Shown here in pieces: positions 44,831 to 55,856 of a stretch of 64,000 nucleotides of DNA; the first letter of the stretch is position 1, and every line of letters begins with the position of its first letter. Origin of the DNA: Corallium rubrum (taxonomy: Eukaryota; Cnidaria; Anthozoa; Scleralcyonacea; Coralliidae); the NCBI GenBank assembly GCA_964035015.1, contig OZ035997.1:80442489-80506488 (forward strand). Reading direction: 5' to 3'. The notes beneath the pieces were generated by a model. It did no database searches. It worked only from the letters and a program-made list of their open reading frames with translations, and had not been told where the DNA came from. The position numbers and the translations under genes were made by a program.

Positions 44831-45355
44831 ATGGCGTCTTGTGGACAGTCCCTGCAATTTTTCCTGTACTACAAAAATGTTTAAGGTAAGAATTCGGTGT
44901 TTTGTTAGCTTTACTGAACATGTTGTCGCAAATGCCGAATTTTTTGTTGTATTACGGCGACTTCAGATGCCTATCTATAGAGCAGCTCGTATTTCCTGTA
45001 GTAGTTCCCGTCATTTTTTCTTACAGAGACGTAGGCTGATTTTGACAAGCACTTATTCATTCTTGCCACATTCACGTCTTCGAACTCGGTAATGAATTCT
45101 AACTGTTGCTAAAACCAATCTGTTGTAATAAATATTCTTTTTGAAAATTGTAAACAATTTTGTGGATGCGATTACAGTGTATTTTGACTTTTTGCATTCA
45201 TAAAATGGTATTTTCAAACAAAATAAAGTTCACTTGACTACCTTTAAATAGTTTCAGACCAAATTTTGTACTTTTTAGAATGGCATTTTCCTTAAAACTG
45301 GTTATTTCCTTATCTGTACATTGACAAATCGGCTGTCAGCCATTTTCCCGAAGCG
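44831..45355. other. no gene recognised
   Basis: AT-rich spacer. A frame at 44841-45092 has no known motif. Confidence 0.35.
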
Positions 45356-45972
45356 CTTTAGGTGATTATCATGAAATAGCTCCGAAGTAGCTTGACAAAT
45401 CAGCGCGCGCGATTTTCTATAATCACCTGTGTATATTTATACTAATTATGTTTAAGGTTAAGTTGATATGTCACTATTGTGTAAAATAACTGCTTGCTGT
45501 TTCCTGTATGTCTCATCAAATTTTAGTCAGTTTGGTATAGTTGTCTTTGTTTCAATTGTTTATTTCATTTACGTTAATAATTATTTCAATTCAAATAAAT
45601 CATGTCATCATGTCATGCAATCACACAATTTGTAAATATACGATATAATCTGCGTTCTCACACTTTAGGCGATTATCGTGAAATAGCTCCGAAGTAGCTT
45701 GACAAATCAGCGCGCGCGATTTTCTATAATCACCTGTGTATATTTATACTAATTATGTTTAAGGTTAAGTTGATATGTCACTATTGTGTAAAATAACTGC
45801 TTGCTGTTTCCTGTATGTCTCATCAAATTTTAGTGAGTTTGGTATAGTTGTCTTTGTTTCAATTGTTTATTTCATCTACGTTAATAATTGTTTCAATTCA
45901 AATAAATCATGTCATCATGTCATGCAATCACACAATTTGTAAATGTACGATATAATCTGCGTTCTCACACTT
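45356..45972. repeat. 307-bp tandem duplication
   Basis: Copy 1 runs 45356-45662 and copy 2 45663 to about 45972, both starting CTTTAGG.GATTATC. Only a handful of single-base differences are visible, so the duplication is recent. Each copy contains CGCGCGCGATTTTC and the CACCTGTGTATATTTATAC motif of the MITE-like regions. Confidence 0.92.
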
Positions 45973-46248
45973 CAAAACTTTTGTATTAGTCGCTACGTCA
46001 GTCTTGGTCTGGGAGTGTTCGGTGTTCCTACAGTACTTCCCAGTACAGCTAAATTACTATGTTGAAAGTTTAAGTAAAAGATACAGTATCAGCGGTCAAG
46101 CTGTATATTTACCGATTGGTTTTAAGATTCAAGCCATTTTAGCGATTATGAGTGAATCGAAGGAAAAGTTTATGCAAACTACAGGGGCTTTTCTATTTCA
46201 CGCGGTTAAACCAGTCAGTCCGATAAAATGAAACACAATACGTTTGAG

Positions 46249-46516
46249 CATAGTCAATAGAGATATGGTCTGGAAACTCGGCAAACTGAGCTGTGATTGA
46301 ACCGTACCTTACACCATGCACATCCTTTGTTTTAGGTTTATTAATATATAAATAGCACGGTTGAGTGATTAAACTGAAACGTTGCTATTGGATAATTCGT
46401 TCATAAAATACATGAGTTCACTGCCGGTGCACCGTGCACAAAATTATATAAAGGCGAACAAAAAGATAGAACAAGGAATTTAGCTGAGTTTCCAGACCAT
46501 ATTTTGAATGACTATG
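46249..46516. mobile_element. 268-bp MITE with 7-bp direct repeat, probably hAT-type
   Basis: The inverted ends start CATAGTC and share ATATGGTCTGGAAACTC. They are flanked by GTTTGAG at 46242-46248 and 46517-46523. Non-coding. Confidence 0.78.
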
Positions 46517-46578
46517 GTTTGAGGCTTGAGGTGTCAGACTGGAAAGTTTGTTCCTAATCAAAAGCAAGTCCATTAGTA

Positions 46579-46951
46579 GGGTCCTTAAGATGCTACGACG
46601 ACGACGGCCCTTAAAAACAACAAATTCTATAACTGAAAAAAGTCATGGTTAAATGACTATTATATTTGATATTTTAAGTTAGTTTAATGACTTTTAAAAC
46701 GTTCTAGTATTGCTAAAATGATTGTGGTGTTTGTATTGGGGTCAATATCAAGGGGCAATTCTCATCTTTTGGTGAACTGACGTCGTCCTGAAGACGTGAA
46801 AATGCTCTAAGTGGCGCTTTACAAAGAACAAAGACGGTGTTGGGATTACTCTTGGGATTACAAAGTACTCATTCTCTTTGTTTCACAACTAGAATTATTT
46901 TATTTGGAGAAGGCCGTCGTTGAAGTTACCATCGTAGCATCTTAAGGTCCC
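46579..46951. mobile_element. 373-bp Harbinger-type MITE
   Basis: The ends begin GGGTCCTTAAGATGCTACGA and inverted GGGACCTTAAGATGCTACGA. The right end repeats the first 13 bases of the complete Harbinger element at 7258, so it may be mobilised by that family. It is flanked by TAA on the right. Confidence 0.8.
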
Positions 46952-48124
46952 TAATAAAAGCTAGAGTAGTTTCTTGGCACTAAAAGAGTTAACGTGTTAA
47001 TAAGTAAGAGTTAATTACCGAGAACCGAGGCATTAAGCCACATACTTCCCGAGGCGTGTATAATTTAGTTCAAATTTCACAAGGTTTTGTCTTTATCCGT
47101 ATACTTCCCTGGGCTTTATACAGATAAAGACCGTTCATTCATAATGACAATTCAATTCAATTGAATGGGAGATAAAGACTTATGAATAACAAAGAAAACC
47201 ACGTGAAATTCGAACTAAGCCCATATATTTTATTCATAAAATAAGATGTACCTGTTTGTTCGATTCTTGTTGATAATGATGTACTGAACATTAGAAATCT
47301 TGTCCCACAGTTCTTGCTTTTACCAATACTGTTGCCATGGGCATATAAAGCAGTGCGTTAAATTGAACGTGAATTATTGTTTGAAGTAACGTAGCTATTG
47401 CTTAAAACGTTTTATTCCACTGAAAAAAGTTATACAAAACACAGCAACCTCTTGAATATTTCCGCAAATCTCTTCACTTTTCCTTTAAGGTCATTTTATC
47501 TTCATTTAATGGACTCCCACATTATCCTTTTCGAGACGGATGCGAATAAAAAACTCTAGCAGTATAGCATCGTGAATAATTGATTGTATAATAATCAAAA
47601 ACAGCCAAAAATGTTCTTTTTATTATCTGTCAAAAACCTTAAAAAGCAAAATAGTATACAGTAAGTCCTGTTGATAAAGTACAAAGCAAAATATCAGACA
47701 AAAAGCAAACCTGGTTATACTTCGCAAGGGAGAAACGGTGACTTGACCAAATGGTAAATCCATATTACATGTGACCGTTCTCATTCAGACTACATATCGA
47801 CTACATGGGGTCTAAATCATTTCACTGGTCTTTAACTACAGTTCAATTCACTAATAATAAACCAAAATTTAGTTTTTAACTGATGGATATTTTTGTGCAG
47901 CAACAGTAAAAAATTATAGCTTAAAGGCTATGCCGACTGTAAAATGGTCTACAATGAACAGAGTCTTCGGAAATAACGCTAGCCATAAACGGGTGATGTG
48001 ATGTAAATGGATGTAATTCTGGCGGTTATCAAGCAAACAAGGTGAAGGATAATGCAAGGAAAACAATTCTTAAATGTTTGCTTTTATTTAATATTTGAAT
48101 TAAAAGGTTGAATTTAGTTTGTTC
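46952..48124. other. no gene seen
   Basis: AT-rich non-coding DNA without recognised repeat ends. Confidence 0.4.
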
Positions 48125-48243
48125 TTAACCCTTTACCTGGCAGTGCTGCCATTTGGCAGCTTATATATTTCACTCTGTCTAATGCCAGACGATTTTACTC
48201 ATCAAATGGGAACCTCCTGGTAATCTTCCCGGTAAAGGGTTAA
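48125..48243. mobile_element. 119-bp MITE with a conserved core (copy 2)
   Basis: The ends are TTAACCCTTTACC and its reverse complement. The core CTAATGCCAGACGATTTTA matches the copy at 6916-7018. Confidence 0.8.
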
Positions 48244-49119
48244 ACTTTGATATGCTCGTTGCATTTTGATCTAGCTTACAATTTTTATCTAAACGTTTCT
48301 CACAACGTACTGTTTACAATGTTGGCAGTTAAAAAATATAATAACGACCCTATATACGACCATAACGTATATTCATACGTTGTGGTCAAAAACACAGATT
48401 GGAAATGAACAGAAGGCCTATTCGCGTGGGCACCTTTGAAGTTTTGCCCCCGCGCAGGTCGCTTTGCAAATCCCGAAAATTCAATCGACGCCATTACTCT
48501 GGCCAGAAAACTCCAGCCAGAGGCAAAGCAAAACATAGGACGCTGAGCGAGTTGTGTGCTCTAAAATGGTCATATCTCGAAACCTCTCTTGTAAATTAAA
48601 GTTTTATAACCAGCACATTCAAGAAGAAGGTATATGTAGGGTCGTAGAATTTAGGGTTAGAAGCCGATTAAGATAATTTAAAGCTATTTTAATTGAGTCT
48701 TCTCCAATCCATTAGGCCGAGTCGCCAAGTATTTATGAGACAGCTGAACAGTATATATGTTCTATGATATTGAAGTCATTAGTTTTTTACACGACGTTTT
48801 CATAGAAGCGAGTTATTGAAAGAGAACAAGTCGCCCGTGGTTCATCAAGCGAAGTCAATTTGTGTACTATACCTGAGATTATGACATGATGAAAGCAAGA
48901 AGAAAATCCTCTGGTGTGTTACAGTAGAATAAATTCTCCGTGCACCGCAGTAACCCATATTGCCTAATAAAAGAATTCCATTAATCATGTTCGCAAGGTA
49001 CTGCAAGATTTGGCATTGCCCCAAGACCTAAAAATCATCGAAGAGCCCAAAAAGTGAAAAAATGTTCGACATTTAAAGTAGACCTTTTGAAAGTTGACTT
49101 AATTTGGTAAAACAAGCTT
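48244..49119. other. no gene recognised
   Basis: No convincing coding region. Overlapping frames at 48300-48600 on both strands show no motif. Confidence 0.4.
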
Positions 49120-49130
49120 TAGCTCGATAG

Positions 49131-50810
49131 TCGAAATGTGGTATAGTAAGTTAATACTGCCGAAACAGAGAACGTAAGTGGCCTAACGTTTCGAGCGAAG
49201 ACCCTTCGTCAGACAGAAACGTAAAGAGTAAAACAAACAACGAGCTTATATACGCGAGATAATCACGTGATAAAAATTAGCCAATCAGATAAAGGTAACT
49301 AAGACAAACTAATAATGAGGTTCAAAAGAATAAGCCAATCAGAGCAAAGCAACAATAACAAATAAATAATGAGATGCGAAATCCATTTACTATTCTCACC
49401 ATCGATAAGTAAAAAAAGGAGAGTAAAAAATAGAGTAAAGAATGGAGAAGTAAAGTGAAAACACTGTTTATGTCTGCCCTTGCTAAAACAAAAACAGCAT
49501 CTTCAGAAGTGTTAAATAAAAGAAAAACGTTCGTTGAGTCCATGAGGATGAATGGTTCCAATTTTGAAAATGAGACGCTTTTCCTGTCGTTTGCGGCTAT
49601 GATTACCACCGGAAATGGGTGAGATAGCACAAACTTTCATGTCAGAAATATGATGGTTGACACTATTAAAATGTCGGGCAACAGGCTTGTCAACATCATT
49701 GTTCCTCACAGAACGAAGATGTTCAGCAAACCTGTCAGATAAACGTCTGCCAGTTTCACCAATGTAGAGCATGCAGCATTTACTGCAAGAAATGCAGTAA
49801 ATGAAGTTGGAAGAGGTGCATGTGAAATTATGCTGAATGGTGAAATTAGATTTGGGTCCTGAAATTAATGTGGCAGGGTCAAGAAACGAACATGTGTAGC
49901 ATCGTGTGCGAGAACAAGAAGTAGTACCCACATGTGCTTGTAGATTTTCTCTAAGGGCACTGCGTACTAAACTATCCCGAATGTTTTTATTGCGTCGAAA
50001 AGAGATCAAGGGGTTATCAGTGAAAATGGCAGATGTTTCAGGGTCATTCTTTAAGATGTGAAAATTACGGCTAATTATATCCTTAACTTTATAGTTGAAA
50101 GGATGAAATGTGAGAACTAGTGGAGTTTTATTATTAGAAAGTCTTTCCGAAGGTTGTTTTAAAGTGTCTGGACGGGGAATACTGGAAGCTTTATGAATAG
50201 CGAGCGGAGTCTAATAGGTGGTTAGGATAGCCACGTTGGACAAAAAAGGATCTCATTTCCAAAGATTTGGTCTCAAAATCTTTATCATCACTGCATAGGC
50301 GGCGAAGTCGCAGAAGTTGAGAACATGGGATGGATTGTTTAATGTGGTTGGGATGAGATGATGAAAATAGAAGGTAGCTGTGTGAGTCGGTAGGCTTGTA
50401 GGAAACAGAAGTCGTGAGCGCATTACCACTAATCGACACCAAAACATCAAGGAATGACACACTGGTTTCACTGATTTCCCATGTGAATTTGAGTGCTGGA
50501 TGGAAATCATTGACATAATTGACAAATTTCTCTAAATTCACACGTGGGCATGATGCTGTTCCTAAACAGTCATCTATGTACCTCCCGAAGAAATCAGGAA
50601 GTGGTCCAGTATATTGTTCGAAGATTTGTTTTTCAACATAACCAACAAATAAGTTTGCATAACTAGGGCCCATTTTGGTACCCATAGCAACTCCACTTAT
50701 TTGTTGGTAATGTTCACCATCGAAAGAAAAATTATTGAGGGTGAGTACAAGTTCTGCCAAGCGAAGTAATGTAGAAGTGGAAGGTTCTAAAATGGTGCGT
50801 TTGTTGAAAA
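49131..50810 (-). mobile_element. 5'-truncated Penelope-like element, minus strand
   Basis: It encodes the reverse-transcriptase end (SGVAMGTKMGPSYANLF, FGRYIDDCLG with the YxDD-type site) and the GIY-YIG endonuclease domain (IYCISCSKCCMLYIGETGRR). It starts abruptly within the reverse transcriptase at about 50810, where the plus-strand copy begins. Shared parts are nearly identical to the plus copy. It is broken. Confidence 0.88.
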
Positions 50811-52179
50811 AACTAGTTCTGTCAACGAAGATAATCTAGTTTTCACCATCCCTTCTGATTTAACCTTATCTGTCCCTGAGAGATCTGTTCTTGCAAAAGG
50901 TCTCAAGTTCGTTCCCAACTCCGGGCCAATTGATTTATTTTCAGTCAAAGAAGACACCAAAGCATTTTTTCGCCGAATACGCCTAAAAGCACATTTTCAT
51001 AATCAATCCTCCACCTTTAATAAGGATGTTTTTGAGGAAGTCAACCCTAAAAAGTCTTCTAGCTTGGTCTCCACCTGAAGGCCAATTTTCGTCTGTTGAT
51101 CTTTTTGTTCGGCAGTACCGCCATGATATTGACCTACTCAACAATTCACGCCCCAAAAGGGCCTCCAACCTCAGTAAAGATGAACTTCTAGCTTTCCAAT
51201 CATTACGAAGTAGGAATGACATTGTCATCAAACCTGCGGATAAAGGTGGTGCTGTCGTTGTCTGGAGAGCGGTTTGTACCGACAAGAAGCTCTTCGTCAA
51301 CTGAGCGACACCACTTTTTACACTAAATTAAATTCTGATCCCACCCTCACTCACCAAAAAACTGTTAAAACCACCATTAACAATTTCATTCATGCAGGTG
51401 AATTGCCTGCCTCTGCCTCCAACCTTATAATAACCACTCCCAGAACACCAGTCATTTATTTCCTACCTAAAATTCATAAGCTTAATAACCCTGGCAGGCC
51501 AATTGTTTCCGCCTGCAGCTGTCCCACAAAACTCATTTCCAGCTTTTTAGATCGTGTTATGTCACCTTTGGTAAAGAAGTTGCCTTCTTATATCAAAGAT
51601 ACAAAACATGCCCTACAGATTTTTGATCAAATACATTTAACTGATCCCAGCAAATATATTTTCACCATGGATGTCAAGTCCCTTTACACTGTTATTCCTC
51701 ATCGTGATGGTCTTGAAGCTCTGAAGTTTTTCTTCAACAAACGCACCATTTTAGAACCTTCCACTTCTACATTACTTCGCTTGGCAGAACTTGTACTCAC
51801 CCTCAATAATTTTTCTTTCGATGGTGAACATTACCAACAAATAAGTGGAGTTGCTATGGGTACCAAAATGGGCCCTAGTTATGCAAACTTATTTGTTGGT
51901 TATGTTGAAAAACAAATCTTCGAACAATATACTGGACCACTTCCTGATTTCTTCGGGAGGTACATAGATGACTGTTTAGGAACAGCATCATGCTCACGTG
52001 TGAATTTAGAGAAATTTGTCAATTATGTCAATGATTTCCATCCAGCACTCAAATTCACATGGGAAATCAGTGAAACCAGTGTGTCATTCCTTGATGTTTT
52101 GGTGTCGATTAGTGGTAATGCGCTCACGACTTCTGTTTCCTTCAAGCCTACCGACTCACACAGCTACACTGCAAAAAAT

Positions 52180-52640
52180 CCTGAGTATAATCAACTCAAA
52201 ATATTGAGTAAAACAATGCACCCACAGTGACACATTATAAGGAGTTAAACTAACTCATATAGTATGAGTAAAACATACTCAGTTTTATGAGTGAATTTAC
52301 CCAAAAATTGAGTAAAAGCTACTCAAATAACACGAACCACATTGACTCAATATTTTGATTAAAATAAGGAATTACTCAAATATTGAGTAAAAATACTCAA
52401 ATTGTGAGTAAATATTACTCAAAAATCGAGTTCCAGTTACTCAGCTAAAATGCACCCACAGTGACTCCTTATTTTGAGTAAAACAAGGAATTACTCAAAT
52501 ATTGAGTAAATATTACTCCAAAATGGAGTTCCAATTACTCAGCTAAAATGCACCCAGTGACTCCTTATTTTGAGTAAAACAAGGAATTACTCAAATATTG
52601 AATAAATATTCCCCCAAAATGGAGTTCCAGTTACTCAGCT
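52180..52640. repeat. left subterminal TTACTCA/TGAGTAA array
   Basis: More than twenty ACTCA or TGAGT motifs, many paired as ACTCAAATATTGAGTAAA palindromes. Part of the array is tandemly repeated: AAATGCACCC followed by CAGTGACTCCTTATTTTGAG occurs near 52449 and 52546. Confidence 0.9.
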
Positions 52641-52808
52641 AAAAAGTATAAATATTATTAGTATAAATATTACCTATTTAAAATGCACGCACTCTACGAT
52701 CAAAATTTCAATATAGTTGTTTTTAGTTTTTTTTGTATTTGAAGCAAACCACAAAAATAACATTCATAAATTTCAAAGTAAATGATAATATATAACCTTA
52801 GTCTACTA

Positions 52809-52809
<1 letters not shown>

Positions 52810-52876
<67 letters not shown>
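52810..52876. repeat. (TA)n microsatellite
   Basis: A simple TA run. Confidence 0.95.
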
Positions 52877-52879
<3 letters not shown>

Positions 52880-53199
52880 GACTATCACTCTCAATATGCG
52901 CATTACAAACTTTATATAATTAGGATCTTTAAACAACGAAACTCAACCCACTTGGCCTCGTGGTTTCGATGTGAGAAATGTCGTGCCCATATATTGAAAA
53001 AGGGAGGCCTGAGAACTAGGCTGATTACAGAGTGTACAAGTGTTAAGTACAGTGTACTAATAACAACTTAACAAGTATGAAATCGGTTTGAAACCAAGGC
53101 TTAAAGTGCTGGTTGATGAAAATCATGGATGTACGGATGTTTTACAAAATACGAAAATATAGACATGCCTGTCTACATATAGGTAGGTTGATGCTTTAA

Positions 53200-53380
53200 G
53201 CCTGGTTTTCATATGTCGCCGATCGTCGGCGATTTGTGATTTAGATGCATGTTAAAACGGGAAGTGCAGCAGCATGTTAAGTAATAAAGAACAATGCAGA
53301 AAAGCAGTGCTTTTATTCTTTTACTTAACATGTATCTAAATCATGGGTCGGCGACGATCGGCGACATATGAGAACCAGGC
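53200..53380. mobile_element. 181-bp MITE with TTAA target sites
   Basis: Inverted ends starting GCCTGGTTTTCATATGTCGC are flanked by TTAA at 53196-53199 and 53381-53384, as for piggyBac- or Kolobok-type elements. Each arm contains the palindromic GCCGATCGTCGGCGA motif. Confidence 0.82.
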
Positions 53381-53624
53381 TTAAAACTTGTTTAAAGAGC
53401 CTTATATAACTTTAATACGTAACTTTAATACGTGTAATTAAATGATTTAAAATTACTTTTAATATTTTCATGCATTCTGTAATCTGTATTGACAAAATCA
53501 AGTTCCCAATTTGACAGTATAAAAGTTATTAAATCCCTTAATTAAACTCTGTACATGTAGATGTAAATCACAGAGTTGTGGTCAAATCCTTTTGCCAAAT
53601 CTAACGGCATTGTCATTGAAACTA

Positions 53625-54144
53625 ATGTCTCAATCAATTCCAAGCGTGACCATCTCCCCTGGGGATTTGACAGGCATTTGACATTTTTGCGTTAGAGTAT
53701 TGCAAATGCCCCACCATGGGGTCAGCATAGCTGTACAAAATCCCCACAGAGGGGTCTTGAAATTGATGCAAATGCCCCACCCATGGCAATTTAAAGAAGC
53801 AGATGTTTATATTGTCAGACAGCTGAAGTGGCTGTGACCAACCATATTTATTTATTAAACATATATTTATAAAATAAAGGTCAAAAACTACTTTCAAACG
53901 TCTCAACTAAGTTGTCGAAGCCTTTTTCCCAAATAGATTTACAGTACTTACTTTTGCCAGGTTACTTTTCAAGAAAATAACAGGAAAGTATATATACACT
54001 ATTTAGGTACTTCAACAAATTCCCCACCATGGGGACAACCTGCAGAGGCAAATGCCCGACCCTGGGAACAGGTGAATCATCAAATGCCTGTCAAATGCTG
54101 GGGGGGGGGGGGGGCATGGTCACGCTTGGAATTGATTGAGACAT
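53625..54144. mobile_element. 520-bp MITE with CCCCACCATGGGG motifs
   Basis: The ends are about 29-bp inverted repeats starting ATGTCTCAATCAATTCCAAG. Inside, AAATGCCCCACC and CCATGGGG motifs recur on both halves (near 53703, 53770 and 54020), with a G run near 54098-54114. Confidence 0.75.
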
Positions 54145-55244
54145 AACTTAAAGTCATTAAGTTTTAGCTAATATCAGCAGATACGTTCAGTTCATTCATC
54201 AGGGTAATGATAGAAGTTGGCAACTTCTTGCCATCCTAAATCTGTAGAACACACTTTTGTAAGAATAAACAAAAATTATTAAGTGGACCGGAATATTTAA
54301 ACACAAAAACATAGTTGGTGGCCATGAAGCCAACGGTTGCTGCAACAAGCCCTCCATCCACTTCACACAAAACCAAGGTTCTCTGCAATGATGGCAGCCT
54401 TAGCAGATTTGTCCAAGTCACCTTTGATGAAAATTTTTGGAAACATTTCTGTTCTTGACTGTGCCACCTCGTCAAAAGATTCATCTTCCTGTGATAATAA
54501 AAAGTGTGAATTAGAAATAATTACAATGATTGTAAGAATGCGATAGATCTTAAATGACAAAAAGCATTTTGAATGAAAGTACAGTAATCACTTCTTACAA
54601 GTGGGAGCTATGAAGCATTTGATATTATAGATGAAGCATTTTTATATACTCTAAGTTATAATTGTACAGTAGTTTGTTTTGTATTTTGGAGGAATTCTGC
54701 ATGCAATGAATGAATGCAAAAATCTCATCTTTCAGAAAATGTAATTAAACCATTGAGGGACAAGAGTGCATTTTATGATAAGGTACTGCCAAACCTGTCA
54801 AGAACTGTGCAATGTATTACATTTTTAATGAGCCACAAGAGCCCAAAGACACTGATTTTAGTAAAATCCATTTCAAAAGCACTAAATAAATACAGTATAG
54901 TACAACATGGTACACCTATTGGATGATGGATAAGTTAAATAACTATCAGTACAGGTATAGCACAAAAACACTCACAGATAAAAACTCCACAAAGTCTTTG
55001 TGGTTGCTTTTCCCTGAATTTTGTTGCAACAAAAATGGCAACACCATCATTGCAACTTCATCTATATACTGTAAAAGGTTTGGGTTAAAAAAAAATAGTT
55101 ATACATACATGTCAAACTCATAATAATTCATGAGCCAAAAATAAAATAAAGTCAGCACCATTATCAGATTGGATATTGTTTGGACATTGCAGCTATATTT
55201 TAAAGTGCCTATGAAGTGAAAATTATTGCCTTAAATAAATATTA

Positions 55245-55249
<5 letters not shown>

Positions 55250-55312
<63 letters not shown>
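55250..55312. repeat. (TA)n microsatellite
   Basis: TA run with one TACA interruption. Confidence 0.9.
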
Positions 55313-55314
<2 letters not shown>

Positions 55315-55428
55315 TTAGCCTAAATGTATACAATCAACTTAGTTTCAGAAATTGCAGAATTCGTTCCTAGAGGACTGGGCACAGTCTAAGGTATAAAGTA
55401 CCTTAATTAACCTTGCTCCGGTATCTGA

Positions 55429-55501
55429 GTTCTGGTGGCTCAATGGTTAGAGCGTCTGGCTAGCTTTCAGAAGGTTGTGGGTTCGATTCCCACTCAGAGC
55501 T
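55429..55501 (+). tRNA. tRNA-like cloverleaf, probably a SINE head or tRNA pseudogene
   Basis: A full cloverleaf can be drawn: acceptor GTTCTGG/TCAGAGC (7 pairs, two G-T), D-stem GCTC/GAGC, anticodon stem TCTGG/TCAGA with loop CTAGCTT (formal anticodon AGC), and T-stem GTGGG/CCCAC with TTCGATT. The internal A box (TGGCTCAATGG) and B box (GGTTCGATTCC) are good. There is no G3-T70 pair expected of tRNA-Ala and no clear poly-T terminator, and it sits in a transposon, so a tRNA-derived SINE is more likely than a working tRNA. Confidence 0.6.
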
Positions 55502-55735
55502 CAGAGTTTTTCTGAGTATTACTAACTAACACAGCTTGTACAGCAAACAACTAACAATTATTAGTATTAGCCATTCAGAAAAACTGGTGAGATGCCAAGC
55601 CATCCAAACCTAACACTTAAAACCTGTGAACTATTGGATAATATGCCTACTGATTAACATTTAAAGTTATAGGTATAAACAGGTGGCTCTAATAGGACTA
55701 CTTCAATTATGAAGTGATCAAAGCTGAAACAAACC

Positions 55736-55737
<2 letters not shown>

Positions 55738-55810
<73 letters not shown>

Positions 55811-55817
55811 GTATATA

Positions 55818-55855
<38 letters not shown>
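55738..55855. repeat. (TA)n microsatellite with GTATA interruptions
   Basis: TA run with TATGTATA variants near 55798-55830. Confidence 0.95.

Positions 55856-55856
<1 letters not shown>

Noticed and set aside
52700-52936. Frame encoding a run of Tyr-Ile
   Set aside because: It is a translation of a (TA)n microsatellite.
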